Shown here: in pieces, positions 40,796 through 48,511 of the stretch | Position numbering within the stretch: the stretch's first letter is position 1 | Layout of the letters: each line of letters begins with the position of its first letter | Assembly (NCBI RefSeq): GCF_000741255.1 | Contig: NZ_JGZB01000013.1 | Span: forward strand, 1 to 64,000 | From: Bifidobacterium magnum | GTDB lineage: Bacteria; Actinomycetota; Actinomycetes; Actinomycetales; Bifidobacteriaceae | DNA length: 64,000 nt | Direction: 5' to 3' | Notes under the pieces: generated by a model | Told to the model about the DNA's origin: nothing | Seen by the model: the letters and a program-made list of their open reading frames with translations, nothing else | The model's database searches: none | Program-made: the position numbers and the translations under genes

Positions 40796-41245
40796 ATGGC
40801 TAGGATTATTGATGTCGCTGCATATATTCTTAAGCAACGTTCTACTATGACTACAATGAAGCTGCAGAAGCTTACTTATTATTCGCAAGCTCTTTACCTA
40901 AGTCTGTACGAAACCCCTCTGTTCGATGAGAATTTTGAAGCTTGGAAGAATGGGCCTGTGGCTCCGGAACTTTTTAATAGACATCGTGGTATGTTTCTAA
41001 TTCATGATGGGGAACTTGCAGGTGAACCGGATATTACTCGTCTAAATGGAGTTGAGAAGACAACTATTGAAAGGATTTGTAAATATCTAGGTGATTTGAC
41101 AGGAAACGAGCTGAGTGAGCGCACGCATATGGAGGATCCGTGGAAAGATGCGCGTAAAGGACTCAGCCCCTATGATTCTTGTAATATAGTCATTCCTAAA
41201 CAAGATATCTGTGAATACTACAAGGTAAATAAGATTATTGTTTAG
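40796..41245 (+). CDS. DUF4065 / Panacea-domain protein (SocA/GepA-like)
   Basis: A 149-residue product from ATG 40796 behind GGAAGGTGGTGAGG. The family pattern is clear: MARIIDVAAYILKQ, MKLQKLTYYSQALYLSLY near 23-40, FEAWKNGPVAPELFNRHRG near 53-71, and a C-terminal helical part. Panacea domains are known as versatile antitoxins and SocA as a proteolytic adaptor. The gene is strikingly AT-rich compared with all neighbours, which indicates separate acquisition. No obvious toxin partner lies next to it; the divergent gene at 40230 is the only close neighbour. Confidence 0.8.
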   Translation: MARIIDVAAYILKQRSTMTTMKLQKLTYYSQALYLSLYETPLFDENFEAWKNGPVAPELFNRHRGMFLIHDGELAGEPDITRLNGVEKTTIERICKYLGDLTGNELSERTHMEDPWKDARKGLSPYDSCNIVIPKQDICEYYKVNKIIV

Positions 41246-41250
41246 TTTTT

Positions 41251-41291
41251 TAGTATTTTGGGTCTCTATTCGATGGAGGCCCAAAATACTA
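41251..41291 (+). terminator. Perfect 12-bp hairpin after the DUF4065 gene
   Basis: TAGTATTTTGGG (41251-41262) pairs with CCCAAAATACTA (41280-41291). The T-rich run lies before rather than after it on +. Bases 41292-41534 beyond it are AT-rich and show no gene. Confidence 0.6.
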
Positions 41292-41534
41292 GGAAATATA
41301 GTTATTGAAAGTGCCTTGTGTAGGCAGAAAAATATGTGTTGCCATTAAAAAGATTCATGGAATATTACTTTTAAAGGTGATGATATCTTACCTCATAAGA
41401 TATTTATATATTCTTGACTCTTATTAATAGGATACTTGCATTATTATGATTCTCCTTCACAAGCTTCACCTTGGCCATGATTCATCTACTTGCGTTGCAA
41501 TCTTCAATGTGAGCAAAGCCTAACGTTATTGCTC

Positions 41535-41716
41535 TCAAATCGGCGCGGTTCCAACGTTTCTCGCACTTGAAGACGTTGAAAACCGCGCCTTTTTGCGTTT
41601 CCACATGGGGCGCGCGGCAAGACGAAAAGCGAGGCGCGCGAAGGCTTCGGCCATCTCGATGATTTCGTGCGGGTAGACCCCTAAAACGTCCGCCAGCTGC
41701 TTGAGCTGGATGACAT
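41535..41716 (-). pseudogene. Remnant of an XRE regulator, N-terminus missing
   Basis: The frame reads VIQLKQLADVLGVYPHEIIE then MAEAFARLAFRLAARPMWKR and ends at TGA 41537-41535. This is the second half of an HTH regulator. It stops abruptly at 41717, where the 154-bp repeat begins, so the first half has been replaced. No start remains. Confidence 0.7.
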
Positions 41717-41870
41717 TGATAGCGTTTTGTAGGCGAATATCATGGCATCAACGGCTTCTGTCACGGCTTGCGATCAGATTCAAGCTTATGGGCGATACAT
41801 CTACGCGCCCAAGCTTCTACTGCACGGTTTTCTTCATCGTCGCCAAGCATGAGCAGCCACTTCGCGGGAA
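41717..41870. repeat. 154-bp direct repeat, right copy
   Basis: Matches 40207-40360 with one difference. The T at 41761 creates a TGA, so this copy's protein ends six residues earlier (LESDRKP instead of continuing WQKPLMP). Confidence 0.92.
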
Positions 41871-42288
41871 CGCCACGATGGATATCAGCCTTCCTCAAGC
41901 ATTTGATCAGACCGGCTTCTTGAAGGCATTTGGAAGTGGCACCGAGACGCCAACGCGCGGCATTCATCTTCTTCTTCGAGAGACGTTCCATGCCGCCCGG
42001 TTCCCTCATTATTTGGAAGTCTTCTTCGCCGCCCGGAAGCCACATGCCAAACCGTTCCGCGACATGATCCCAACCACGCTCATATAAACGAGCCGGAAGG
42101 AAACGGTCTTTCATGTCTGGCGTTGGCGGGAAATCGTAAGTGGTGGACGCCATGTATTCCATGAGTGAGAGTTGCATCGGATCGAAGGACACCGAGTTGC
42201 CCCTAGGCCGCATGAATTTTCCTTGGCTTGCCAGTTCATAAACAAGGTCGCTGTTCTTGTATCCCACGATCATGTCCTTTTCGCTCAT
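41761..42288 (-). CDS. Unknown phage protein, full-length paralogue
   Basis: A 175-residue product with a good start (ATG 42288 behind GAGGGAGCC). It is the longer relative of the 40230 protein, sharing TTYDFPP, RLYERGW, RFGMWLPGGEE, AGLIKCLRKADIHRGVPAKW and an identical C-terminal region. The N-terminal 30 residues (MSEKDMIVGYKNSDLVYELA) are unique to this copy. A helical, possibly winged-helix DNA-binding protein; I cannot assign a function. Confidence 0.65.
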   Translation of the reverse strand: MSEKDMIVGYKNSDLVYELASQGKFMRPRGNSVSFDPMQLSLMEYMASTTYDFPPTPDMKDRFLPARLYERGWDHVAERFGMWLPGGEEDFQIMREPGGMERLSKKKMNAARWRLGATSKCLQEAGLIKCLRKADIHRGVPAKWLLMLGDDEENRAVEAWARRCIAHKLESDRKP

Positions 42289-42346
42289 GGCTGGCTCCCT
42301 CAGGTGTTACGATAGGTAAACCAGCTATTTCTAGTTGGTGAGTTAT

Positions 42347-42388
42347 CCGGCTTCGCTGTCGCTGAAAATTTAGCGAAGCCGGTTTTTT
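42347..42388 (+). terminator. Strong rightward terminator
   Basis: CCGGCTTCGCT (42347-42357) pairs with AGCGAAGCCGG (42372-42382) followed by TTTTTT. No + strand gene precedes it nearby, so it may end an unseen short transcript or insulate the att region. Confidence 0.8.
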
Positions 42389-42405
42389 ATATTCTTCAGT
42401 ATACA

Positions 42406-42512
42406 AGGTAGAACTACATTACGCAAGTTAGTTATAACTACATCATATGATGAAGTTCTACCTAGTCTGTGAGTTAGGTAGAACTAACTACATATAGATA
42501 GAACTAGTTAGT
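42406..42512. repeat. Cluster of GGTAGAACT-type repeats and palindromes
   Basis: AGGTAGAACTA occurs at 42406 and 42476, its complement AGTTCTACCT at 42454, and a variant GATAGAACTAG at 42497. Between them are the palindromes TAGTTATAACTA (42429-42440) and CATCATATGATG (42441-42452). The pair ACTAACTA/TAGTTAGT lies at 42483-42512. There is no gene here. The layout fits integrase/excisionase arm sites or iterons. Confidence 0.6.
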
Positions 42513-42661
42513 ATAGGTTTATATAAGGGGCCTTGCCTTCCAGCCAAGGAAATAAAAAGAGCAAAAAGAAATCGAATAGTTGGCTCCCACGCAAGCGGGG
42601 AACAGCTCCCAGCGCTCAGGCAATGGACGCTGAAATTTGACCGACAAAAAAATTTTTGAAA

Positions 42662-42754
42662 CGACACGCCGCGACACGCCGATAAACCGTCGAATACGGT
42701 TCCAACCGGAACCGTTAACCGGACAAACGAGTCCCGTGCCCAGTTCGTGCCCAG
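42662..42754. repeat. Second repeat cluster near the tRNA, candidate att arm
   Basis: CGACACGCCG is repeated in tandem (42662-42671, 42672-42681). ACGGTTCC-AACC-GGAACCGT (42696-42715) is an inverted repeat. CGTGCCCAG is repeated with an 11-base period (42735, 42746). Short direct repeats beside a tRNA 3' end are typical of phage attachment regions. Confidence 0.55.
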
Positions 42755-42800
42755 AAAATATTTCAAAAACGTTCAAAATAGGGCAAAAAGGGGAGAGCGT

Positions 42801-42850
42801 GAAAAAATAAAAACCCTTGTTTTCCAACGCAACACGCCGGAAAACAAGGG
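42801..42850 (-). terminator. Terminator of the tRNA-Leu gene
   Basis: On the minus strand CCCTTGTTTTCC pairs with GGAAAACAAGGG (42814-42850) and runs into TTTTTATTTTTT. Confidence 0.85.
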
Positions 42851-42859
42851 CAACCAAAG

Positions 42860-42947
42860 TGTCCGGAGCGGGACTTGAACCCGCACGCCTGTATAAAATA
42901 GGCACTAGCACCTCAAGCTAGCGCGTCTACCATTCCGCCACCCGGAC
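42860..42947 (-). tRNA. tRNA-Leu, anticodon GAG
   Basis: An 88-base class II tRNA. The acceptor stem GTCCGGG pairs with TCCGGAC. The anticodon loop TTGAGGT lies between CTAGC and GCTAG, with GAG at 42914-42912. A long variable arm and the T-loop GGTTCAAGTCC are present. The discriminator is A and CCA is not encoded. Its 3' end faces the prophage, so the phage very likely integrated here. The exact att core cannot be read without the other junction. Confidence 0.95.
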
Positions 42948-43057
42948 AGGTGCGTTGCCGAAGCAACGAAATGAAACTATAAGCGACCTGTCCCGATAAT
43001 GCAAACCTCGGCGTGTCGCGCAGAAAATTGGCGTTTTGTGAACTAGCCTTGAGCATT

Positions 43058-43855
43058 ATGACGAACCCTTTGTTCCTGATCGACCAGACCAACGACGATA
43101 CGCCCATGAATAGCGACGGGCTCCACATCGGCTGGCACCTGACGTTGCCGCCCGCAGTACGCAGGCACGCGCTGCAGTCGATGCGGTTGCGTGACGGCGA
43201 CGAATTGCAGCTCTCCAACGGCAAGGGCCTGCGCATCCACGCGCAGGTGTGCGACGAGAACAACGGGGAAGTGCGCGTCACGTCGTTCGAAACGGAAGAC
43301 CTGCCGCTTGTGCGCCTGCAACTGGTACAGGCGCTTGCGAAAAACGGCCATGATGAGCAGGCCATCGACGTAGCCACGCAGATCGGCGTCGACAGCGTGG
43401 TGCCATGGCAGGCGGACCGTTCGATCGCCCGCTGGAAGGCCGGACGTACGGACCGCAAATGGCAGGCCGTGCTGCACGCCGCAACGGAACAGTCGCGCCG
43501 CGCATGGGAACCGCAGCTGGAAGACTGCCATACGAGCAAGCAGCTTGCCGCGCTGTGCCGCACGATCACGGATGAGGGCGGCCTGATGGTCGTGCTGCAC
43601 CAGGACGCGACGGCCACATGGTCTGGCATTGAACAGCAGGCGCAGAAAGTGCTCAACCGCGCCGTACGCGACGAGCGGCCGCGCACGATCAGCGTGGTGG
43701 TGGGCCCCGAAGGCGGCATCGGCGACCAGGAAATCGAAATGTTCAAGGAAGCTGGGGCGCAAGTGGCGCTGCTCGGTCACAACATTTTGCGCGCCTCCAG
43801 CGCGGGCCCCGTGGCGCTGTCGCTGCTCTCGCGCACGTTGGGAAGAATTTTGTAA
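43058..43855 (+). CDS. rsmE: 16S rRNA (uracil-1498-N3)-methyltransferase
   Basis: A 265-residue SPOUT methyltransferase. The C-terminal knot is clear: VVGPEGGIGDQEIEMFKEAG near 215-235 and LLGHNILRASSAGPVALSLL near 240-260. The N-terminal PUA-like part has RRHALQSMRLRDGDELQLSN. It methylates U1498 of 16S rRNA. I use ATG 43058 (MTNPLFLIDQ); upstream in-frame codons lack a site. It opens the rightward RNA-maturation block. Confidence 0.9.
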   Translation: MTNPLFLIDQTNDDTPMNSDGLHIGWHLTLPPAVRRHALQSMRLRDGDELQLSNGKGLRIHAQVCDENNGEVRVTSFETEDLPLVRLQLVQALAKNGHDEQAIDVATQIGVDSVVPWQADRSIARWKAGRTDRKWQAVLHAATEQSRRAWEPQLEDCHTSKQLAALCRTITDEGGLMVVLHQDATATWSGIEQQAQKVLNRAVRDERPRTISVVVGPEGGIGDQEIEMFKEAGAQVALLGHNILRASSAGPVALSLLSRTLGRIL

Positions 43856-43970
43856 GAATTCCTGTTGATCGCCCTAGCACGGGTGCGCGCACGCATGCGC
43901 GCCGCTAGAATAGCGAACCAGCGCCCGCACAGGGCGGACCACAATAGGAACAAGCCGTTATGGAGGAAAT

Positions 43971-44306
43971 ATGAAAGATCCGGATTGCCTGTTTTGCAAG
44001 ATCGTCAACTGCGAGATTCCGAGCGAAAAGGTGTATGAAGACGCCACCACCTACGCGTTCAAGGACATCAACCCGCAGGCCAAAGTGCATGTGCTGATCG
44101 TGCCGAGGGACCATTACCGCAACGTGGACGAACTCGCCAAGCAGGATGAGCACCAGCTCGCCCACATGGTCAAAGTGGCGCAGCGCATCGCGGACCGTGA
44201 ATTCAACGGCTCCTACCGCCTCGTTTTCAACACCGGCGAAGACGCCGGACAGACCGTGTTCCACGTGCACGCGCACGTGCTCACGGGCGAACCACTCGAA
44301 GAATAG
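43971..44306 (+). CDS. HIT-family nucleotide hydrolase/transferase
   Basis: A 111-residue HIT protein. The catalytic triad HVHAHVLTG lies near residue 101, and the N-terminal CLFCKIVNCEIPSEKVYED with two Cys is typical of the HINT/PKCI branch. The start follows TGGAGGAAAT. It probably cleaves adenosine phosphoramidates. It sits between rsmE and phoH, as in many actinobacteria. Confidence 0.9.
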   Translation: MKDPDCLFCKIVNCEIPSEKVYEDATTYAFKDINPQAKVHVLIVPRDHYRNVDELAKQDEHQLAHMVKVAQRIADREFNGSYRLVFNTGEDAGQTVFHVHAHVLTGEPLEE

Positions 44307-44327
44307 ACAACATAGCAGGAAGGTGCA

Positions 44328-45437
44328 GTGGCTACCACAACACGAACGGTAACAGTCCCGGACCAGCTTGACCCGGTCGCCGTGTTCGGACCGTACGACG
44401 AAGTATTACGAGAACTCGAGAGCGCTTACGACGAGCTCACCATGCGCGTGCGCGGCAACACCGTGGTCATCCGCTCGTCCACGCAAGAAGGGGAACACCA
44501 GGCCAGTGAGGCGCAGGACACGCTCGAAACGCTGATCGAAATGGCGTTCGACGAGCCCATCACCAAAGACATGGTGCGCCGTATGCTCGACCAGCGCGTA
44601 TTGCGCAAACCCGTACGCCAGCGCGTCCCCGGACACGGGGCCGGCGCCCAATCGTTGCGCCGCGCCACCGCCAGCGTCCAGCCGACCAAGCGCGACGAAA
44701 ACGCGCAATACCGCAAGCCGCAGGCGTACGGCACCATCGCTTTCGCCAACGGCGCCCCCGTGCGGCCGAAAACCGCGGGACAAACCGCATATGTGAACGC
44801 CATCGCCTCGCACACCATCACCTTCGGCATCGGACCTGCCGGCACGGGCAAAACCTATCTCGCCGTGGCCCAGGCCGTCCAGGCGTTCGAACGCGGCAGC
44901 ATCCGGCGCATCATTCTCACGCGACCGGCCGTGGAAGCGGGAGAACGTTTGGGATTCCTTCCCGGAACCCTGAATGACAAAGTCGACCCGTACCTGCGTC
45001 CGCTGTACGACGCGCTCGGCGACATGCTCGGCACCGACCAGCTGCGCCGCCTCATGGCCGACGGCACCATCGAAGTGGCGCCCCTGGCCTACATGCGCGG
45101 GCGAACGCTCAACGACGCCTTCGTGATCCTCGACGAAGCCCAGAACACCACGGAACAGCAAATGAAAATGTTCCTCACCCGACTGGGATTCAACACGACC
45201 ATGGTGGTCACGGGAGACAGCACCCAAGTGGATCTCGACGTGCCGCGCTCCGGCCTGCGCTCCATTGAACGCATCCTCGGCGGCATCGACGACATCGCCT
45301 TCATCCACTTGGGATCCGCGGACGTCGTGCGCCACGAACTCGTCGGACGCATCGTCCAGGCCTACGACAAGGCCGACGCCGCGCGCGAACAAGAAACCCA
45401 TAGTCGACACAACACCAGAAAGGACACGCACCAATGA
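44328..45437 (+). CDS. phoH: PhoH-family ATPase
   Basis: A 369-residue product with GTG start behind CAGGAAGGTGCA. Walker [15 protein letters not shown] lies near 168 and Walker [11 protein letters not shown] near 264, followed by [13 protein letters not shown] and [12 protein letters not shown], the standard PhoH order. An N-terminal KH-like segment precedes. PhoH next to ybeY is a conserved pair linked to RNA processing. It overlaps ybeY by 4 bases. Confidence 0.93.
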   Translation: MATTTRTVTVPDQLDPVAVFGPYDEVLRELESAYDELTMRVRGNTVVIRSSTQEGEHQASEAQDTLETLIEMAFDEPITKDMVRRMLDQRVLRKPVRQRVPGHGAGAQSLRRATASVQPTKRDENAQYRKPQAYGTIAFANGAPVRPKTAGQTAYVNAIASHTITFGIGPAGTGKTYLAVAQAVQAFERGSIRRIILTRPAVEAGERLGFLPGTLNDKVDPYLRPLYDALGDMLGTDQLRRLMADGTIEVAPLAYMRGRTLNDAFVILDEAQNTTEQQMKMFLTRLGFNTTMVVTGDSTQVDLDVPRSGLRSIERILGGIDDIAFIHLGSADVVRHELVGRIVQAYDKADAAREQETHSRHNTRKDTHQ

Positions 45438-45982
45438 GCGTGGAAGTAATCAACGAAACACAATGGAGCATCGACCCCAAAGTGTTTTCCGATCTCGGAC
45501 TATGGGTCATGGACCAGATGCGCGTCAGCACGCAATCCGACCTCACCATCATGTTCGTCGACCCCGAACCGATCGCCCAGCTGCACATGCGCTGGATGAA
45601 CCTCGAAGGTCCCACCGACGTCATGAGCTTCCCGATGGACGAACTGCGCCCGGGCGACGAGCGCACGCTGACCGAAGGGACGCTGGGCGACATCGTCATC
45701 TGCCCATGGGTCGCCCAACAGCAGGCGCTCGCCGCCGGCCACGGCACCATGGAGGAAATGATGCTGCTGACGATCCACGGCATTTTGCATTTGTTGGGCT
45801 ACGACCACGGCTCCCCGGACCAGGAGCGCCAGATGTTCGGCCTGCAGCGCCAGCTGCTGCTCACGTTCTTCGCGGTCAGGGAAGGCAACAACTGGCTTAT
45901 CACGTCTCCGCAGGGCGTGCCGAACGCGCTGGAGCAGTGGGACGCCGAGCATGGCGCCGGCCGCAACCTGTTGGGAGAGTGA
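45434..45982 (+). CDS. ybeY: Endoribonuclease YbeY, rRNA maturation
   Basis: A 182-residue product. The zinc motif [11 protein letters not shown] near 115-125 has all three His residues, and the [11 protein letters not shown] stretch precedes it. It acts in 16S rRNA 3'-end maturation. The start ATG overlaps the phoH stop, so the two are translationally coupled. The C-terminal 25 residues extend beyond typical short YbeY proteins. Confidence 0.93.
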   Translation: MSVEVINETQWSIDPKVFSDLGLWVMDQMRVSTQSDLTIMFVDPEPIAQLHMRWMNLEGPTDVMSFPMDELRPGDERTLTEGTLGDIVICPWVAQQQALAAGHGTMEEMMLLTIHGILHLLGYDHGSPDQERQMFGLQRQLLLTFFAVREGNNWLITSPQGVPNALEQWDAEHGAGRNLLGE

Positions 45983-46024
45983 ACGCGGACGTATGGACGG
46001 TGACGCGATAGGCGGAGGCGTGGT

Positions 46025-47422
46025 ATGGACGAGACGATGATCATTACGCTAAGTGTTGTCATGGCGGTGGCCGCCGTACTGCTCGCGGCCGTGTCCATGT
46101 TGATGGCCGGGCTTGAGGGCGCCATTGTGCGCGTGACGCGCGCCAATGTCAACAACGCCATGATCGACTTGCAGACCGACGGGGAACTGTCGCATTTTTC
46201 CCGCATGAAGCTCGTGGGCAGGATGCACCGCGTCCAGCGGCTGCTCGCGAACCGGCATGCCGCGTCGGCGGCATGCTCGTTCATGCGCATCACATGCAAT
46301 GTGCTCATCGGCGCGCTGGTGGCATGCATTACCGGTCTGTTCTCCTTCCCGTGGTGGTGTTCGCTGATCGCGGGCCTGGTGGCCGCATTGCTCATGGCAG
46401 CTGTCAGCATGGTGGTGCGTCCGCGGGACGCGCATTCCATGGAGCCGCTGGAATTCCTGCTCAAGCATGTGTCCCTCGCCATGACGGCCTTTTATATGGT
46501 GCCCGTGGCGCGCGGGGAGCGCAACCAGAACAAGCGCGCCGAACTTTCGGACGACGAGGCGTTGGAAAAGTTGCAGCAGGACCAGGGCAAGGCCGCGCTG
46601 GAACGCATGATCGAAACCAACCGGTTCGATCCGGAAGTGTCCGAAATGTTGCGCAGCATCATGCTGCTGTCGGACACGTTGACGCGCGAAATCATGGTGC
46701 CGCGCACCGACATGATCTGCATTGAGCAGACGGAAACATTGGGCGACTTCCTGCGCCTGTGCTCGCGTTCGGGATTCTCGCGCGTGCCCGTCATCGGATC
46801 CGACGTGGACGACCTGGTCGGCATTGCGTACCTCAAGGACGCCGTGCGCGCCACCTCGTACAATCCCAAGGCCCTGGACCGTTGCGTGCAGTCCATCGTG
46901 CGCACCGCCATGCTTGTGCCCGAGTCGAAGCCCGTGGACGACCTGTTCCATGAAATGCAGGTGACACGCCACCATGTGGCCATGGTGGTCGACGAGTACG
47001 GCGGCATCGCGGGCATGGTCACCATCGAGGACGCGATCGAACAGATCGTGGGCGAGCTCGAGGACGAGCACGACCGCAAGCAGCACGAGGAGCCCGAGCA
47101 GCTGGAGGACGGTTCGTGGAGCATGCCCGCGCGCACGCCCATCGCGGACCTCGAGGAAATTTTCGCGCTCAACATTGAGGAAGACGACGTGGACACCGTC
47201 TACGGCCTGCTGACCAAGATTTTGGGCCGCGTGCCGATCGTGGGTTCCAGCGCCGTGACGCACGGGTTGAAACTTACAGCCGTGGATTCCGCCGGACGGC
47301 GCAAGAAAGTCTCCACGATCGTGGTGGAACGTGTGCCCGTCGAGAGCAACGAGGAAACTGGCAAGCAGCAGAAACAACCGGCCGGGGACGGCACGGAACA
47401 GAAAGACGAAGAAGATGAGTGA
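46025..47422 (+). CDS. CorC/HlyC-type CBS-domain membrane protein
   Basis: A 465-residue protein with start behind GCGGAGGCGTGGT. Hydrophobic segments near 5-28 and 95-135 form a DUF21-like membrane part. A CBS pair follows (about 220-345, with REIMVPRTDMICIEQTETLG and YGGIAGMVTIEDAIEQIVGE). A CorC_HlyC transporter-associated domain comes next (370-445). The C-terminal tail is Lys/Glu-rich. Probably ion homeostasis at the membrane. The end overlaps era by 8 bases. Confidence 0.88.
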   Translation: MDETMIITLSVVMAVAAVLLAAVSMLMAGLEGAIVRVTRANVNNAMIDLQTDGELSHFSRMKLVGRMHRVQRLLANRHAASAACSFMRITCNVLIGALVACITGLFSFPWWCSLIAGLVAALLMAAVSMVVRPRDAHSMEPLEFLLKHVSLAMTAFYMVPVARGERNQNKRAELSDDEALEKLQQDQGKAALERMIETNRFDPEVSEMLRSIMLLSDTLTREIMVPRTDMICIEQTETLGDFLRLCSRSGFSRVPVIGSDVDDLVGIAYLKDAVRATSYNPKALDRCVQSIVRTAMLVPESKPVDDLFHEMQVTRHHVAMVVDEYGGIAGMVTIEDAIEQIVGELEDEHDRKQHEEPEQLEDGSWSMPARTPIADLEEIFALNIEEDDVDTVYGLLTKILGRVPIVGSSAVTHGLKLTAVDSAGRRKKVSTIVVERVPVESNEETGKQQKQPAGDGTEQKDEEDE

Positions 47423-48392
47423 ACCAGAGCAGAGCACGCACGACATCCATGACGAGTACCGGTCCGGTTTCGTGGCAGTGGTGGGCCGTCCGAACGTGGG
47501 CAAGTCCACGCTGATCAACGGGCTGATCGGCACGCAGGTGGCGATCATGTCCTCGCGCCCGGAAACGACGCGTAAGGCCATCCGCGGCATCCTCACCACC
47601 GACAACGCGCAAATGGTGCTCGTGGACACCCCCGGCATCCACCGTCCGCGCACGCTGCTGGGCCAGCGCCTGAACGACGTGGTGGACGAATCCCTGGCCG
47701 ACAGTGACGTGGTGGCGTTCCTGCTGCCCGCCGACCAGGAAATCGGTCCGGGCGACAAGCGCATCCTGAGCCGTCTGCGTTCCGATTTCGGCATCAAGCA
47801 CGACGACGGCACGTTCACGTGGAAGATTCCGCTGATCGCCATCGTCACGAAAATCGACATGCTCGGCCGTCAGGAACTCATCGAGAAACTTATCGAAATC
47901 GACCAGTTCGCCAACTTCACCGACATCGTGCCCGTCAGCGCGCTGGAAGACGACAATCTCGACACCGTGCGCGATGTGCTCATCGAAAACCTTCCCGAAG
48001 GCCCGCAAATGTATCCGACCGAGCAGATCACGGAAGAGCGGCCCGAGGAGACGATCGCGGAACTTATCCGCGGCGCGTTCCTCGAGGAACTTGACGACGA
48101 ACTGCCGCACTCGCTGGCCGTGGTCGTCGATTCGATCGAATATCCCGTGGATCCGGAAACGGGACGCCCGTACGACGGCAAGGCGCAGGTGATGGTGTCG
48201 CTGTATGTGGAACGCGATTCGCAAAAGCCGATTATTATCGGCCACAAGGCCGAGCATCTGGTGCACGTCAAGAAGAAGCTGCGTACCGCGGTGAACCGCC
48301 TCGTGGGCCAGAAGGCGCAGCTCAACATGCACGTGAAGGTGGCCAAGAGCTGGCAGTCGGATCCGAAGAAGCTGGAACGCCTCGGATTCTAA
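47415..48392 (+). CDS. era: GTPase Era
   Basis: A 325-residue GTPase. P-loop VVGRPNVGKSTLINGL near 22-37, G3 VDTPGIHRPR near 72, G4 VTKIDM near 148, and a C-terminal KH domain with IIIGHKAEHLVHVKKKLRTA near 275. It binds the 16S rRNA 3' end during 30S assembly. I use ATG 47415 inside the corC end rather than the longer frame. Era completes the phoH-ybeY-corC-era block. Confidence 0.95.
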   Translation: MSEPEQSTHDIHDEYRSGFVAVVGRPNVGKSTLINGLIGTQVAIMSSRPETTRKAIRGILTTDNAQMVLVDTPGIHRPRTLLGQRLNDVVDESLADSDVVAFLLPADQEIGPGDKRILSRLRSDFGIKHDDGTFTWKIPLIAIVTKIDMLGRQELIEKLIEIDQFANFTDIVPVSALEDDNLDTVRDVLIENLPEGPQMYPTEQITEERPEETIAELIRGAFLEELDDELPHSLAVVVDSIEYPVDPETGRPYDGKAQVMVSLYVERDSQKPIIIGHKAEHLVHVKKKLRTAVNRLVGQKAQLNMHVKVAKSWQSDPKKLERLGF

Positions 48393-48433
48393 CGGACTGC
48401 GCGCCGGCGACTTAACGCACAACACAACGAAAT

Positions 48434-48508
48434 GAGGGGACCGATCCTTGCGGAACGGCCCCCTCAACTGTTATCCATGGGTGACGGGCCGGCCATAAGC
48501 CGGCCCAC
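48434..48508. terminator. Hairpins between convergent era and acyl-CoA ligase genes
   Basis: GAGGGG with CCCCTC (48434-48465) and GGGCCGGC with GCCGGCCC (48484-48502) lie in the convergent gap. Neither has a long T-run. They could act in either direction. Confidence 0.45.
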
Positions 48509-48511
48509 ATG

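Noticed and set aside
42488-42911. Minus-strand frames beside the tRNA (for example 42519-42911)
   Set aside because: They read through the tRNA and its terminator, lack binding sites and show no coding pattern.
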